DNA of 12,877 bases from Spinellus fusiger (GCA_025094145.1 JALLLS010000186.1:1-12877); one strand, 5' to 3'. Shown: positions 1 to 8,194, numbered from the stretch's first letter. Notes: generated from the sequence alone by a model not told the origin. Numbers and translations: made by a program.

Positions 1-225
1 TTTGTACTCATCTGTAAATTTTTCTCATTCTGGACATCATCGGTATCCAACTTTGCTTAAGAAAAGCAAACAAAGCAATACACATTGCTTAAAGAGAGTC
101 TCTAATAAGGGCTCGATATATAATACATGCATATTTTAATAAACTATTTTGAACGTTGCAGAGATCTTTTTCGACATTCAAATTCTTTCAATTCTTTCTC
201 ATCATTCAAAAGTTCTCACTTAGTA
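1..225. other. Left-edge spacer with two small hairpins
   Basis: No gene is recognisable. Two perfect 7-bp inverted repeats lie side by side: TTTGCTT (52-58) with AAGCAAA (64-70), and AAGCAAT (73-79) with ATTGCTT (84-90). The core GCTT/AAGC thus occurs four times in 39 bp, and TTGCTTAA recurs directly at 53-60 and 85-92. The role is unknown. The stretch is the flank into which the Tc1-like element at 228 inserted. A 77-codon plus-strand frame starting at 127 runs into the transposon end and shows no domain. Confidence 0.5.
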
Positions 226-227
226 TA

Positions 228-255
228 CAGTCACACAACATTAGAAAGTATACGA
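228..255 (+). repeat. Left terminal inverted repeat of the Tc1-like element
   Basis: This 28-bp repeat pairs with the reverse complement of 1522-1549. The first 20 bases are identical, one base differs (G here, C in the other copy read inward), and the final TATACGA is identical. It starts directly after a TA dinucleotide. Confidence 0.92.
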
Positions 256-397
256 TTCTCATTTTTTGAAATCCTGAAAAAAAGCATGCTTTACGGATAT
301 AAATGTTACGACCTCAAAACACATACTAATGACTTCAAATTCAACACAAAGTTAGTTTAACATATTGTCTATAGTAATATAAATATAAAAGTTTTTA

Positions 398-1446
398 TTA
401 ATATTTTGTTGGGCCACCTTTGGCATCAATAACTGCCTGGCAGCGATCCTTCATTGAGCCAACTAAACATTCGGCAAGATCAACGTGAATATTTCTCCAA
501 GCTTCTTCTAAAGCTGTCTTGAGCTCATCGATATTTTTGATACCGACCCTTTTGTCATTGATTAGCTTATCAAGACAGCTCCAGAGATGTTCAATGGGGT
601 TGAGATCAGGACTTTGGACAGGCCAGTAATCAAAGCGCCTGATTGATGTGTTTTTTCCACCATGTTGTATAGCCACCTGTATGGCAGCTAGCCCCATCTT
701 TTGGAATATAAAGTCCTATTCTCTTCTCATTCAATTCAATGAACCATGGCAGAAATTTTTCTGCCAAAATGTTGACATATACGTCCTGATTTACACTGCC
801 ATCAACAAAGACCAAAGGCCCAAACCACCGCCCAGAAACAGCTCCAGATCATTATGCTGCCTTTCCCCCATTTGGTTGTAGGTATGATATGAGCAGCCTT
901 ATACCTCTCCCGATCTTTCGAATCACTCTGGCTCTCCCTGGTAACCCTCTACTTCAAACCGTGACTCATCAGACCATACAATGCGTCTCCAGTCCTCAGG
1001 GTCCAATTGACCTGTTCCTTGGCCCAACAAAGTCTTTTCTTCATATTTTCTTCAGACAACTTTGGTTGTGTGCTGCAAAGTAGGAACCAAACCAATCTGA
1101 TGTATATTATTTGATGATTATTGCTCTACAGATGATTATCTCATGAGCCTTAAGTTCCAAATTTATGAAGTTATAGGAGCAAATGGGTTGCCTTTTAGAA
1201 TAGCCTCAAGTCGTCTGAGGTCTCTCTCGTTAAGTTTTTTTGGTGCACCAGAACTAGGTTTGGTAGAGGTGTACCATTAGTCTTATTCTACTAAGGTCTT
1301 TTGGATAGTAACTTGCTAATGCCAATGACCTTTGAAATGCACCCATGGAGTATTTTTCTTTTTAAGCCAACAAACACCCCAGTACTCTCTTTCTTCAAGC
1401 TTATTATAAACTCTAGAGTTTTTAGTTGAGGATCTGCGTTTGACAT
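398..1446 (-). pseudogene. Tc1-like DDE transposase, multiply frameshifted
   Basis: About 349 codons are spread over all three minus-strand frames, close to the usual length of about 340 residues. The N-terminal helix-turn-helix region starts near the ATG at 1444-1446 and continues through a segment reading GAPKKLNERDLRRLEA. The catalytic core is recognisable: the first Asp in WSDESRF (codon 968-970), the second in DGASCHT (696-698), and the Glu in SPDLNPIEHLW (590-592). The second Asp and the Glu are 106 nt apart, one base more than the 105 nt of a DD34E spacing, which gives a +1 shift within that interval. Further shifts lie near 820-910 and 1260-1300, and there are in-frame stops near 1285. 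The C-terminal frame ends with TAA at 398-400. The family is certain and the product is non-functional. Confidence 0.9.
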
Positions 1447-1521
1447 CTGAGATTGCTTAATGGAATGTGATTCAGTGGTAAAAGAAGAAGAATCATGTTT
1501 AAAAATGTATAAATTATGGGG

Positions 1522-1549
1522 TCGTATAGTTTCTAATGTTGTGTGACTG
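1522..1549 (-). repeat. Right terminal inverted repeat of the Tc1-like element
   Basis: This is the reverse complement of the left end (228-255), with 27 of 28 positions matching. It is followed by TA at 1550-1551, which completes the target-site duplication. Confidence 0.92.
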
Positions 1550-1571
1550 TATATTCTGGCTTTGTTCTGGG

Positions 1572-1823
1572 TGTTAAATTCCAAGAAAGAATATCAGACT
1601 CAAAAACAAGATACTTTTATTAAAACAATTGACATGTCTATTTATACTAAATAGACAGGTGACTGTTATTGAGAATAATCTATTACTGTTTTAGGATACT
1701 TGATAATAATGGCCTGTACATTAGACTTTAATATGCAGTGTCTTAACTATGAATTACGTTGTAGAAAGGAGACGACTTAATAATCGATCTGTGACTGCTA
1801 CCGTTGTCTTCATGATTACAACA
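1572..1823 (-). mobile_element. Solo LTR of a retrotransposon (252 bp) with 5-bp target duplication
   Basis: The segment starts TGTT and ends AACA. It is flanked by identical pentamers, CTGGG at 1567-1571 and CTGGG at 1824-1828, the signature of an LTR insertion. Read on the minus strand it has a plausible LTR layout: a TATAAATA promoter-like box (about 1640-1650), then AATAAAAG (1614-1621) as a polyadenylation-like signal, and a T-rich 3' end. A palindrome GTCTATTTA-TAC-TAAATAGAC lies at 1636-1656 over the TATA box. No internal retrotransposon coding sequence is present, so this is most simply the product of LTR-LTR recombination. Whether the parent was Ty3 or Ty1 type cannot be told from the LTR alone. 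Confidence 0.85.
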
Positions 1824-1926
1824 CTGGGATAATATGAGGTCTATAGCAATTTCTTTGATGCTGCTGTAGGTGCTATTTTTGCAGTTTGTCAGTAATAGTT
1901 TTTTTTTACAAGCTTTTGGTTTACAT

Positions 1927-2743
1927 TTACCTCAAAAAGCTTTTCATGTCTTCACAATTGGTGGTTAAGCCCGCATAGTCAATAGCAACAAGTATTATTT
2001 TCTTCTCTTTATCAGATATGTATCTTAACATATCTAATCAACAAGTCAATATGCATTCATAGTCAACAGAAATGACAAATCCTTTCCTTACCTTGAGTGT
2101 CTCCATTTGCAATTATGTGAGACATCAACTCTTCTCTTTTCTTTTCATCTCTTTTGTTAAACGGATCGCCTGCCGACAAATTTGGACTGACAAACACTCT
2201 ATCTGCCAGCGATCTTGTCTTCAGTTTTTCAACCATTAGGTTCAACAAACATATTCGCTTCATGTCGTCCTTTTCACCTTTCGATTTTCTAGCATATCTA
2301 ATTACTTCGTAGCCAGCTTCTTTCATCTTCTTGAGACTGTCTTGATATCTTGGCAAATGCATTACAATATCTTCTAAAGCTGCTTCTAGAAAAGTATGAT
2401 ATTCTTAGCACATATATGTATAACATAAATATATGTATGTAATAGAAAAAATGGTTCTTACCAACAAATTTGTTCTTGAGGGCATAGACGAGGCGAGTTA
2501 CAACTTTTTGTCCCGCTTCATTCATTTTTCTTTTTGAAGTGGCTTCCATTAACTTTAATTTTTTATGGCTGCACCATTTACTGAATCCATTGACAGTTTT
2601 ATCATCAAGAACATTAGTAATTTTCAAGACATCACTGAAAATTTCACTGAGAGATAGGCTTTTAGGCTCATATAGATCACTATTGTCCACGTCAAATGGT
2701 AGATATTTTGTATTAAGAAACTCCACGAGTTGTGCTTGATTGA
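1927..2743 (-). CDS. Spliced gene with a serine-recombinase-like domain, function unproven
   Basis: Three exons join cleanly: 2743-2462, 2385-2092 and 2033-1927. Introns of 76 nt (2461-2386) and 58 nt (2091-2034) have GTAAG donors and TAG acceptors. The first exon begins after a TTTTATGCAG acceptor, so an upstream exon with the start codon is missing or unrecognised. About 227 residues are readable. The N-terminal 110 are helical and charged. The remainder contains YARKSKGEKDD, then VSPNLSAGDPF with a following RDE, then ILVAIDYAGLTTN. Their order and spacing resemble the YxRvS, SGxxxRP and vvvxxLDRLxR motifs of small serine recombinases (resolvase/IS607 TnpA type), with the Ser of YARKS in the catalytic place. 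The usual DRLxR arginines are replaced, so activity is doubtful. I believe related repeats are common in Mucorales genomes. The end could be the TAA at 1927-1929, or GTAAAT there could be another donor. Confidence 0.55.
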
Positions 2744-2889
2744 CTGCATAAAAGATATAAGCATTCAAGACACAAAACTATATTTTCTGATTCTCGCCTA
2801 TTTTCTGCTGTATTTCAGCTTCTGCTTGTTTGTTTTCATTTGTTGTACTTTCATTATGGTATCTTTTGTTCCTGTATGGGTTTTGATCA

Positions 2890-3055
2890 ATTGATTTCAC
2901 GCAAAGTACAAAAAAGGTTCTGTTGGATCGTCTCTGTAGCAAACATCAAGGCCAATTTTTCTATTCCATTTATAAGATCTATAGCACGATCCTTGATGTA
3001 CAGTTCGCAATAGAGCATGCAGATCGCCTTCTCGCGTGTTATAATGTCCATGAGT
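2890..3055 (-). pseudogene. Possible TnpB/Fanzor-like zinc-ribbon tail relic
   Basis: Two overlapping minus-strand frames look protein-like. One reads GHYNTREGDLHALL and later KWNRKIGLDVCYRDD. The other supplies YCELYIKDRAID between them. Alternating frames would give a half zinc ribbon (one Cys and possibly a lost second Cys) followed by a WNR motif. The C-terminal ends of TnpB and Fanzor proteins show CxxC, then W-N/D-R-D, then AAxN. No intact reading frame exists. The stretch lies upstream of, and in the same direction as, the recombinase-like gene at 1927-2743. It may be the tail of the preceding member of a two-gene element, or a chance likeness. Confidence 0.25.
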
Positions 3056-3073
3056 ATTCAAAAAAAATAAAAA

Positions 3074-3127
3074 GGACGACGTAGAGGACGACGTAGACTG
3101 AGCTTAAATAAAAAAGGACGACGTAGA
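3074..3127. repeat. Three copies of the 12-bp repeat GGACGACGTAGA
   Basis: Perfect copies occur at 3074-3085, 3086-3097 (directly in tandem) and 3116-3127. The first and third are preceded by an A-rich run (AATAAAAA-like). No coding frame or known element is associated with them. The copies are GC-rich against an AT-rich background. Confidence 0.85.
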
Positions 3128-3477
3128 GCACCACACCGTCTGAATAAATAAATTCGACAACAAATTAGAGCCCGCTTCTTATGTTTTCTTAGATTCAAAT
3201 GACGGGTATTTCAGCGTTTATCAGAATTCACAGAATTTTATCGTAATTCTCGGAATTATTTTGGTTTCCTTATTTTACTAATACGATTAAATATTTTTCA
3301 TTTTATTTATTATAGGCCCCAAAGTGAGCACATGGTAACAAAGTGTACCGAATTGCCCGGGGTAGATCTGAGTGTTAGAGAGCAGGAGGTGGGAGAAAAG
3401 CATACTAGGCTAAGACTTGTGTGGCTGGTACGTAAAGAGTTCGTGCTTATTTGAACCTGGGCACAAATAGAATCTTG
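3128..3477. other. Spacer without a recognisable gene
   Basis: The left half is AT-rich with several GAATT words (about 3225-3260). The right half (3310-3470) is more mixed in composition. The 75-codon minus-strand frame here has no recognisable motif and extends into the transposon end. I looked for a tRNA-like T-arm around 3440-3460 and did not find a complete cloverleaf. Confidence 0.5.
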
Positions 3478-3539
3478 AGATGGCACATTTTCAAAAAAAA
3501 AAAAAGACTGCACAATCTTTTTGCACAGGTGTGCCATCT
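3478..3539. repeat. Hairpin-forming end of the deleted transposon
   Basis: AGATGGCACA (3478-3487) and TGTGCCATCT (3530-3539) form a perfect 10-bp inverted repeat 42 bp apart. A second pair, TGCACA (3509-3514 and 3522-3527), lies inside in direct orientation. The outer arm is the terminal repeat. The inner arm repeats the terminal sequence just downstream of the transposase stop codon. Confidence 0.7.
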
Positions 3540-3540
3540 T

Positions 3541-4472
3541 TTATAAAGGTTCTTTATTTAAACAAACCTCAAGCTTTAAATCTGAATAGCGGCAGAATCC
3601 TTGAAGATCCTCAAGGTAGACTTGGTTACATGCATTAACTATTCTGGAGTTAAGAGTTTCCTCTGAGAAGTTTTTCTCTTTTGATTTTGCTTTTAACAAT
3701 AGACCAAAATTGTTCTATTGGGTTGAGCTCTGGTGAATATGGTAGAAGATAGACTCATCAATAAAGATACAATTACTTTGGTAATCCATATCAGTGTTTC
3801 TAATGTTTACTGCCCAGTCATATCGTTTCTTAATACTTTGATCCGAGTTTCTTTCTTTGGGCTCAAAGTGTGCTTTCTTCATTGTCAAAGCACAATCCTT
3901 CGTCATAAACTCATAGACTGTAGTCTTTGAAACTTTCAAGCCTTCAAATTGTGAAATAAGGCTCTCCATAGTTTCCTGTACAGTAGCTTGAGGATCATCA
4001 CCATACTTTTGCAACAGGAATACTTTATGTTCATCACTCAGAATTTTGTGACGACCAACCTTTTTCTTTACGGTTTCTTCTGGATTATTTATGTTTATCT
4101 GGTTTTCCAAGATTGTGTCCTGATCCTTCTGATACCAATTATAAGCTGTTCTACGAGGAATACTTAATTTATTTTTGCAGCAGCAGCAACAGAGTAATCT
4201 TGATCGTAGACAAGCGCAAAAGAATTATACTTTTTCTCATTACTGTGCCTCGTATAAACTCTTGAAGTTGTTTCACTGCCTAAAACTACCTCCAGTTTAA
4301 CATCTTTCATCTTTACTTCTCGTTCTGGTGGCTTAAGATCCATATATGAATCATAGTTTGTAATGTTTTCAAGAGGGAAATTCACATCATCAACATCCAT
4401 TTCAACTGGTTGATTTCCATTTTCATCAAACACATTTCCAAAACCATCTTCTTGAAAGACTTGAAAGGTCAT
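3541..4472 (-). pseudogene. DDE-superfamily transposase with core deletion and two frameshifts
   Basis: Starting at the ATG 4470-4472, an acidic N-terminal region leads into a helix-turn-helix (YSVAAAAK, then KLSIPRRTAYNW) interrupted by a one-base shift at about 4155-4165 in an A-run. The following frame (4110 to 3715) has the second helix-turn-helix region (LSDEHK, KVSKTTVYEF), then CIFIDESIF with the first catalytic Asp. Around 3740-3752 this runs straight into a different frame reading PYSPELNPIEQFW, which is the third catalytic site (Glu). The roughly 100-120 residues normally between them, including the second Asp motif, are gone. Another one-base shift near 3655 is needed to reach the C-terminal 40 residues, which end at TAA 3541-3543. 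The protein is inactive. The fold matches the DDE endonuclease (DDE_3) group of Tc1/mariner-like enzymes. Confidence 0.8.
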
Positions 4473-4594
4473 TTTCTACTGAGATAAAGTGAAAGAAAAA
4501 AGAGGCTAATCTCAATGTTGAGCAACTTTTTATTTCGAAAACGTGCCAAGTAAATCCAGCAAGTGTGCAATCATTTTCTGGGTGTGTGCCATCT

Positions 4595-6221
4595 ATTTCC
4601 GAAAAAGGTGTATAATTGACTATTAAGTATTTATAATAAATAATAAATAATCCACCATCTACAGTTTATATCACAGCTTTTATATTTTATATGTTATATG
4701 TTATATGTTATATAGATATAGATATAGATTATATAAAATTATATTTACATATATTTCAAGAAACACTAAATGGAAATACATCTACTATTCTATTCTGCAG
4801 TAGCTGTTTATTTTAAATAAGCAGTTAGTAATAACACAATAGGAGAACAAAGATAAAACCCCTACTGCTTCTTAGTGTTTTTTCATTTAGAGTGGTATCA
4901 TTAACACTAAGGAACAGGACAGGATAGAGACTTGCTTTGGCATACGTGCATTGTCTACTGTTTATTATTCAATTGAAATTGTGGTATTGATGACACGGTG
5001 CTTTAATTCTATTTAAATAAAGAGCAGGAGTACCTATTCTAACAAAAGACGTAATGTTGTAATGAATAAAGAACTCCTTGGCTTATAAATCTCAGAATAA
5101 TAATACAGGTTGTACCTTAGCGTATGGATGTGGCTTTTGCAGCTGACCTGTAAGAAGGTACACTATGAAAGCGAGCAGGAGCAAGAACCCGACCCATAGA
5201 ACAAAACAAGAAGACAGGTTGATTCATTTCTTCCTTCCTTTCTTCCTTTGGATACCTTTCAAATGAACTTGGTATATAAAGGTGATATTCTTTGTCATAA
5301 GCCCATTCTGTTTAGAACTCCTTACCTACCCTATCCCAGTGACCATGTGCAGCTCTTATAGAGTGCCATAATAGTTATCCTCTTAATGGCTGTAGTTGGA
5401 ACGTGTTAATATCAAATAATAATAGTAAACATACTCCTGTTGAATGATAGGAAGAGGAAAATGAGTTAACAGTATGAGAATGAGAAGTGTGTTTACAAAG
5501 TGCTCAATTCAAAAGGTTCAGAATAGAATGTGCCTGTCATCCCCATTCTACCAAGATGACATAAACCTATAGATTTCATTGGAGGAACAGCCTAAACCTC
5601 TCATACACACCAATAGGTTGTAAACACCAACATTAATAGACTTAGTTATCCCCAATGTGTTTTATCTCATTTTAAATTTATATTAAGCATTTTAATATTG
5701 GTCCAATAATAATAATACTATAGAAACTGAAATTCTGCAAAAGTCTATTATTTTTTTTGTTATTAAGATTACATGAATCATTCGTAATACAAAGGCCACC
5801 ATTTCAATGAGCTGGGGAATGTAAAAATAATAAGGCTTATCCTCTGTTGCTTAACAGTGGCAAAGAGAACAAGAGAGAGAACAAGAGAAAAAATAGTAAT
5901 ATTAATACTATATATAGTAACTGTAACATTAATAATAAGAATAGAAAACACCCTTCCTACAGACATTAATAAAATACAACACAAAATAGCAGTAGGGCTC
6001 AAATGCACTATTGGAAAGTGTAGATAATGGCGCAGGGAAGAATAGAATAGAATGCCATAAATATAGGAGGGAAATACTCTCTTCTCATTGGCTAGTGACA
6101 TTCCTATGGCATAGCAACCCAACGTGGCTTTTACTTTTGCTGCATAAGCTCACGTGGTCTAATCTAAGAGAGTAACACAGGGAAAGATCAGATTAATAGC
6201 CTGTCCTTGAAGTGTTTGCTT
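4595..6221. other. AT-rich spacer, no recognised gene
   Basis: I see no conserved protein, tRNA or rRNA. Simple repeats include the 7-mer and 6-mer tracts at 4689-4726, a CTTCC-rich run near 5229-5248 and AAT repeats near 5705-5716. The longest open frame is 114 codons on the minus strand (5778-6122). It is hydrophobic and strongly biased to I, L, V, S and Y, as expected of translated AT-rich DNA. The right end is the likely promoter area of the membrane-protein gene and holds ATTGG (a reversed CCAAT box) near 6087. Confidence 0.5.
4689..4726. repeat. Microsatellite: ATATGTT x3 then GATATA x2
   Basis: Units ATATGTT lie at 4689-4695, 4696-4702 and 4703-4709, followed by GATATA at 4715-4720 and 4721-4726. 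This is simple AT-rich tandem sequence. Confidence 0.85.
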
Positions 6222-6383
6222 TCAGAGTGCAATGTCATCCAGGCATTCGTGTCCAACTATTGGTGGTCTTGCTACAAATGGATTGTAGGTATAGAATGCA
6301 ACTCCAACTACTGACAGACCTGTAGCAACCCAGACTTCGACCTGAGGCAGCTTATTCTTGATCCAGAGTAAGTCCAATGCAAC
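6222..6383 (-). other. Antisense 53-codon open frame with one predicted membrane helix
   Basis: The frame reads from GTT at 6381-6383, directly after a GGGTTAG that could be a splice acceptor, to TGA at 6222-6224. It encodes a charged start, a hydrophobic stretch (VATGLSVVGVAFYTY) and a C-terminal tail. There is no in-frame ATG, so it would have to be a last exon. Its upstream exons would then lie antisense to the DUF300 gene, which is unusual. I do not recognise the sequence and consider chance more likely. Confidence 0.15.
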
Positions 6384-6408
6384 CTAACCCCAACTCACAT
6401 CTCTACAG
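6368..6408 (+). other. Candidate 41-nt intron over the annotated start codon
   Basis: GTAAGT at 6368-6373, CTAAC as a branch-site match near 6384-6388, and a pyrimidine-rich CTCTACAG ending at 6408 give textbook splice signals. If removed, the ATG at 6377 disappears and translation starts at 6416. Alternatively an upstream coding exon joins, open in frame back to a TGA near 6318 but without an ATG. At 41 nt it is shorter than the other introns here. Confidence 0.4.
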
Positions 6409-8154
6409 CTCCAACATGCATGTCTGGGGTTGGTTGGCATCGGGATTCCTTACCTTGGGATCATTTACCATAGCAGCCCACAGTATCACCCGCCATCTCA
6501 CTCACTACCACTCACCCCACATACAGCGCCATAAAGTGCGAGTCCTGGCCTATCCACCTGCCTACGCTGTTCTGGCCTGGCTCACCTATCTGAAATATGA
6601 CTATGCAACACTGATCATGTTCTTTGCCAAGATAGTAGAGTCCTTTGCTGTCTATAACTTGTATGTCTGTCTACAGGCTTACTTGGCCCCGTATCGCCAG
6701 AAGAACGAAGGTGCCAAGGTGGAGTCTGTCACCAAGGTCCTGGGATTCTATAAATTTCATCTGTAAGTCTACCCTACCTGTACTCTTGGTTGTACCCTCA
6801 GCAGACATGGAAAAGAATAGCCCAACTCACTTGTAAACATAGACAGTCGAAATGGGGTCTTCATTTCCGTGTGATTATCGAGATGCTTGTCTACCAGTTT
6901 CCCATATGGTAAGTCCATCTTCCATGCCAGTACAGCCTATTTATCTTTTCTAGGAACATCATTGCCTCATTGATCTCCATCTTTACTCATATCAAAGGTG
7001 TTTATTGTGATGGACAATTTACAACGCATGGTGCCTATCTCTATCTAGCCACTATCAGCTTCATTTCTCTATCTGTCATTCTTATGGCCCTGTTTACCTA
7101 TCTGTCTGTATTTGATGAAGAATGGAAGCATGGCAATATTAGGGCCCACGGGATGTTCTGGTGTGTCAAGGGTCCTATCATGGTGATCTTTTATTTTGGT
7201 GATATTCTCCTCTCTATTATGACATTTTTCGAGGTCATCCACGACAGCCATCCTGCCCATGGAGGCACTGTATGGACAGCAGAGGCTATCAAGAATGGTT
7301 ACTACGTCCTCCTTATCTGTGCTGTTATGGTGGTTGTGGCTGCTCTTATGGAGAGATACTTTGGACTGCGGATTAGTGAGGAGAACTTGGATGAAGACAG
7401 ATATGGCTATGTCCATGCCTTTGCGGATAGTTTCCTTGCCTTTGTACCTCAGTTCCTCTTGAGTGTGTTTCTGTGTGGAGGAAATACTGTAGTTCTGGCT
7501 AAGAAGCGTATTCTTCTCCACAAACAACGAAGATTGAGTGAAGAAGAGAGGAATCTGCTCATGCCTTATTCGGATACTTTTGATAGCCGCATAGAAGATC
7601 CATTAGCAGGCGAGAGTCCCAGCCACCCTGTTCGTTCTCACCAGTCCAATGTGTATGGAGACGACCGACGGACAAGTCCTCTTATGCACACCATGCACAG
7701 TATGCCATTGGAAGCACTTGCTCAGGACAAGGGCACTCCACCCCAGCCTGTGTTTGAGATGTCTTATCTAAGGAATCATCAAAAGGAGGGTCACAGTCCA
7801 TTTTTTGTGCCTGGTTATCCATTGAGCGAACCAACTACTGTTGCTGCTAATCCTACTAATCCTACTACCATTACTACTACTACTACTCCTTCTTCTTCTA
7901 CTACTACTACTACTCCTTCTTCTTCTACTCCTCCTCTTCCTTCTTCTACTCCTCCTCCTTCTTCTTCTTCTACTACTACTCCTCCTCCTACCACAACCAC
8001 TGCCACCGCGCCTTCTTACATATCCTCCTCTTTACCAGCACCTATGCCTTCTCTTTCCTCTGCCCTCTCTTCTAGCGACCAGGTCGATCCAAATAGACCC
8101 AATGCCTATCCTACTTCCCAGGAAAGAAAGGAGTATTCACCCGGATACTTTTAA
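6377..8154 (+). CDS. TMEM184/Ost-alpha (DUF300) family seven-helix membrane protein
   Basis: Three exons (6377-6762, 6843-6908, 6954-8154) give 550 residues. The family comprises multi-pass membrane proteins related to the organic solute transporter alpha subunit and fungal/plant DUF300 proteins. Its role in fungi is poorly defined and probably lies in solute transport or vacuole/endomembrane function. Helices fall at about 17-36, 54-72, 78-103, 152-170, 178-205, 225-244 and 266-284. Family marks are the QRHKVRVLAYPPAYAV segment after helix 1, VESFAVYN in helix 3, VIIEMLVYQFPIW across exon 2, and the CVKGPIM segment. After about residue 330 the tail is hydrophilic, and about 446-510 is a Thr/Ser/Pro-only run encoded by triplet repeats. 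The start is uncertain: a perfect mini-intron overlaps the ATG at 6377, and the next in-frame ATG is 6416. Lon follows on the same strand. Confidence 0.88.
6763..6842 (+). other. Intron 1 of the DUF300 gene
   Basis: This 80-nt intron has a GTAAGT donor and a CATAG acceptor. It splits a Leu codon (CT|A) and restores a frame reading KWGLHFRVI, the conserved continuation of the family. Confidence 0.85.
6909..6953 (+). other. Intron 2 of the DUF300 gene
   Basis: This 45-nt intron has a GTAAGT donor and a TTTTCTAG acceptor. It splits a Trp codon (TG|G) between YQFPI and NIIAS and keeps the frame through to the stop at 8152-8154. Confidence 0.9.
7841..8000 (+). repeat. Coding trinucleotide tract (ACT/TCT/CCT)
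   Basis: Triplet repeats encode the Thr/Ser/Pro tail of the DUF300 protein in its frame. The +1 frame reads as poly-Leu and the antisense as Val/Glu/Gly, which explains the long spurious frames here. The tract is likely to vary in length between strains. Confidence 0.9.
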
Positions 8155-8194
8155 TAAGTAACCCTTGTTTGTATATCATTTGTACAGAAGCTCA

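Larger units (their letters stand above)
228..1549 (-). mobile_element. Tc1/mariner-type DNA transposon, full length but decayed
   Basis: The element is about 1322 bp, normal for Tc1-like transposons. It is bounded by 28-bp terminal inverted repeats starting CAGTCACACAAC, with one mismatch between the ends. Each end is flanked by TA (226-227 and 1550-1551), the target duplication typical of the superfamily. A Tc1-type transposase relic fills the interior on the minus strand. Both ends look intact enough for recognition by a transposase supplied in trans, but the encoded enzyme is broken, so the copy can be at most non-autonomous. Confidence 0.9.
3478..4594 (-). mobile_element. Internally deleted DDE DNA transposon (Tc1/mariner superfamily)
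   Basis: The outer ends are inverted: AGATGGCACA at 3478-3487 and its reverse complement at 4585-4594. Similarity continues inward through an A-rich stretch to a shared TGCACA, so the repeats are about 38 bp and imperfect. The left copy carries an expanded A13 run (3493-3505). The right end is followed by A/T consistent with a TA target, while the left flank reads GA rather than TA, so one duplication base appears mutated. A transposase relic fills the interior. At about 1.1 kb the copy is shorter than expected for a complete element of this kind, because the middle of the gene is missing. Confidence 0.75.

Noticed and set aside
127..360. 77-codon plus-strand frame
   Set aside because: It crosses the left transposon boundary and shows no domain, so it is likely accidental.
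3370..3465. Possible tRNA from a GTTCG-containing stretch
   Set aside because: No matching acceptor stem, anticodon arm or D-arm could be paired around it.
5105..5225. Minus-strand mini-frame resembling a mitochondrial presequence, starting MGRVLAPARF
   Set aside because: It is only about 26 codons before a stop, no convincing downstream exon was found, and presequence-like peptides arise easily by chance.
5778..6122. 114-codon hydrophobic minus-strand open frame
   Set aside because: The composition (I, L, V, S, Y) is what AT-rich non-coding DNA yields when translated. No motif, splice context or codon preference matches the real genes here.
7069..7527. 152-codon minus-strand frame
   Set aside because: It is antisense to conserved DUF300 helices, where the plus strand clearly encodes the protein. 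No family resemblance is seen.
7815..8161. Poly-Leu plus-strand frame and poly-Val/Glu/Gly minus-strand frame
   Set aside because: Both are shadows of the triplet-repeat tail of the DUF300 gene in other frames.
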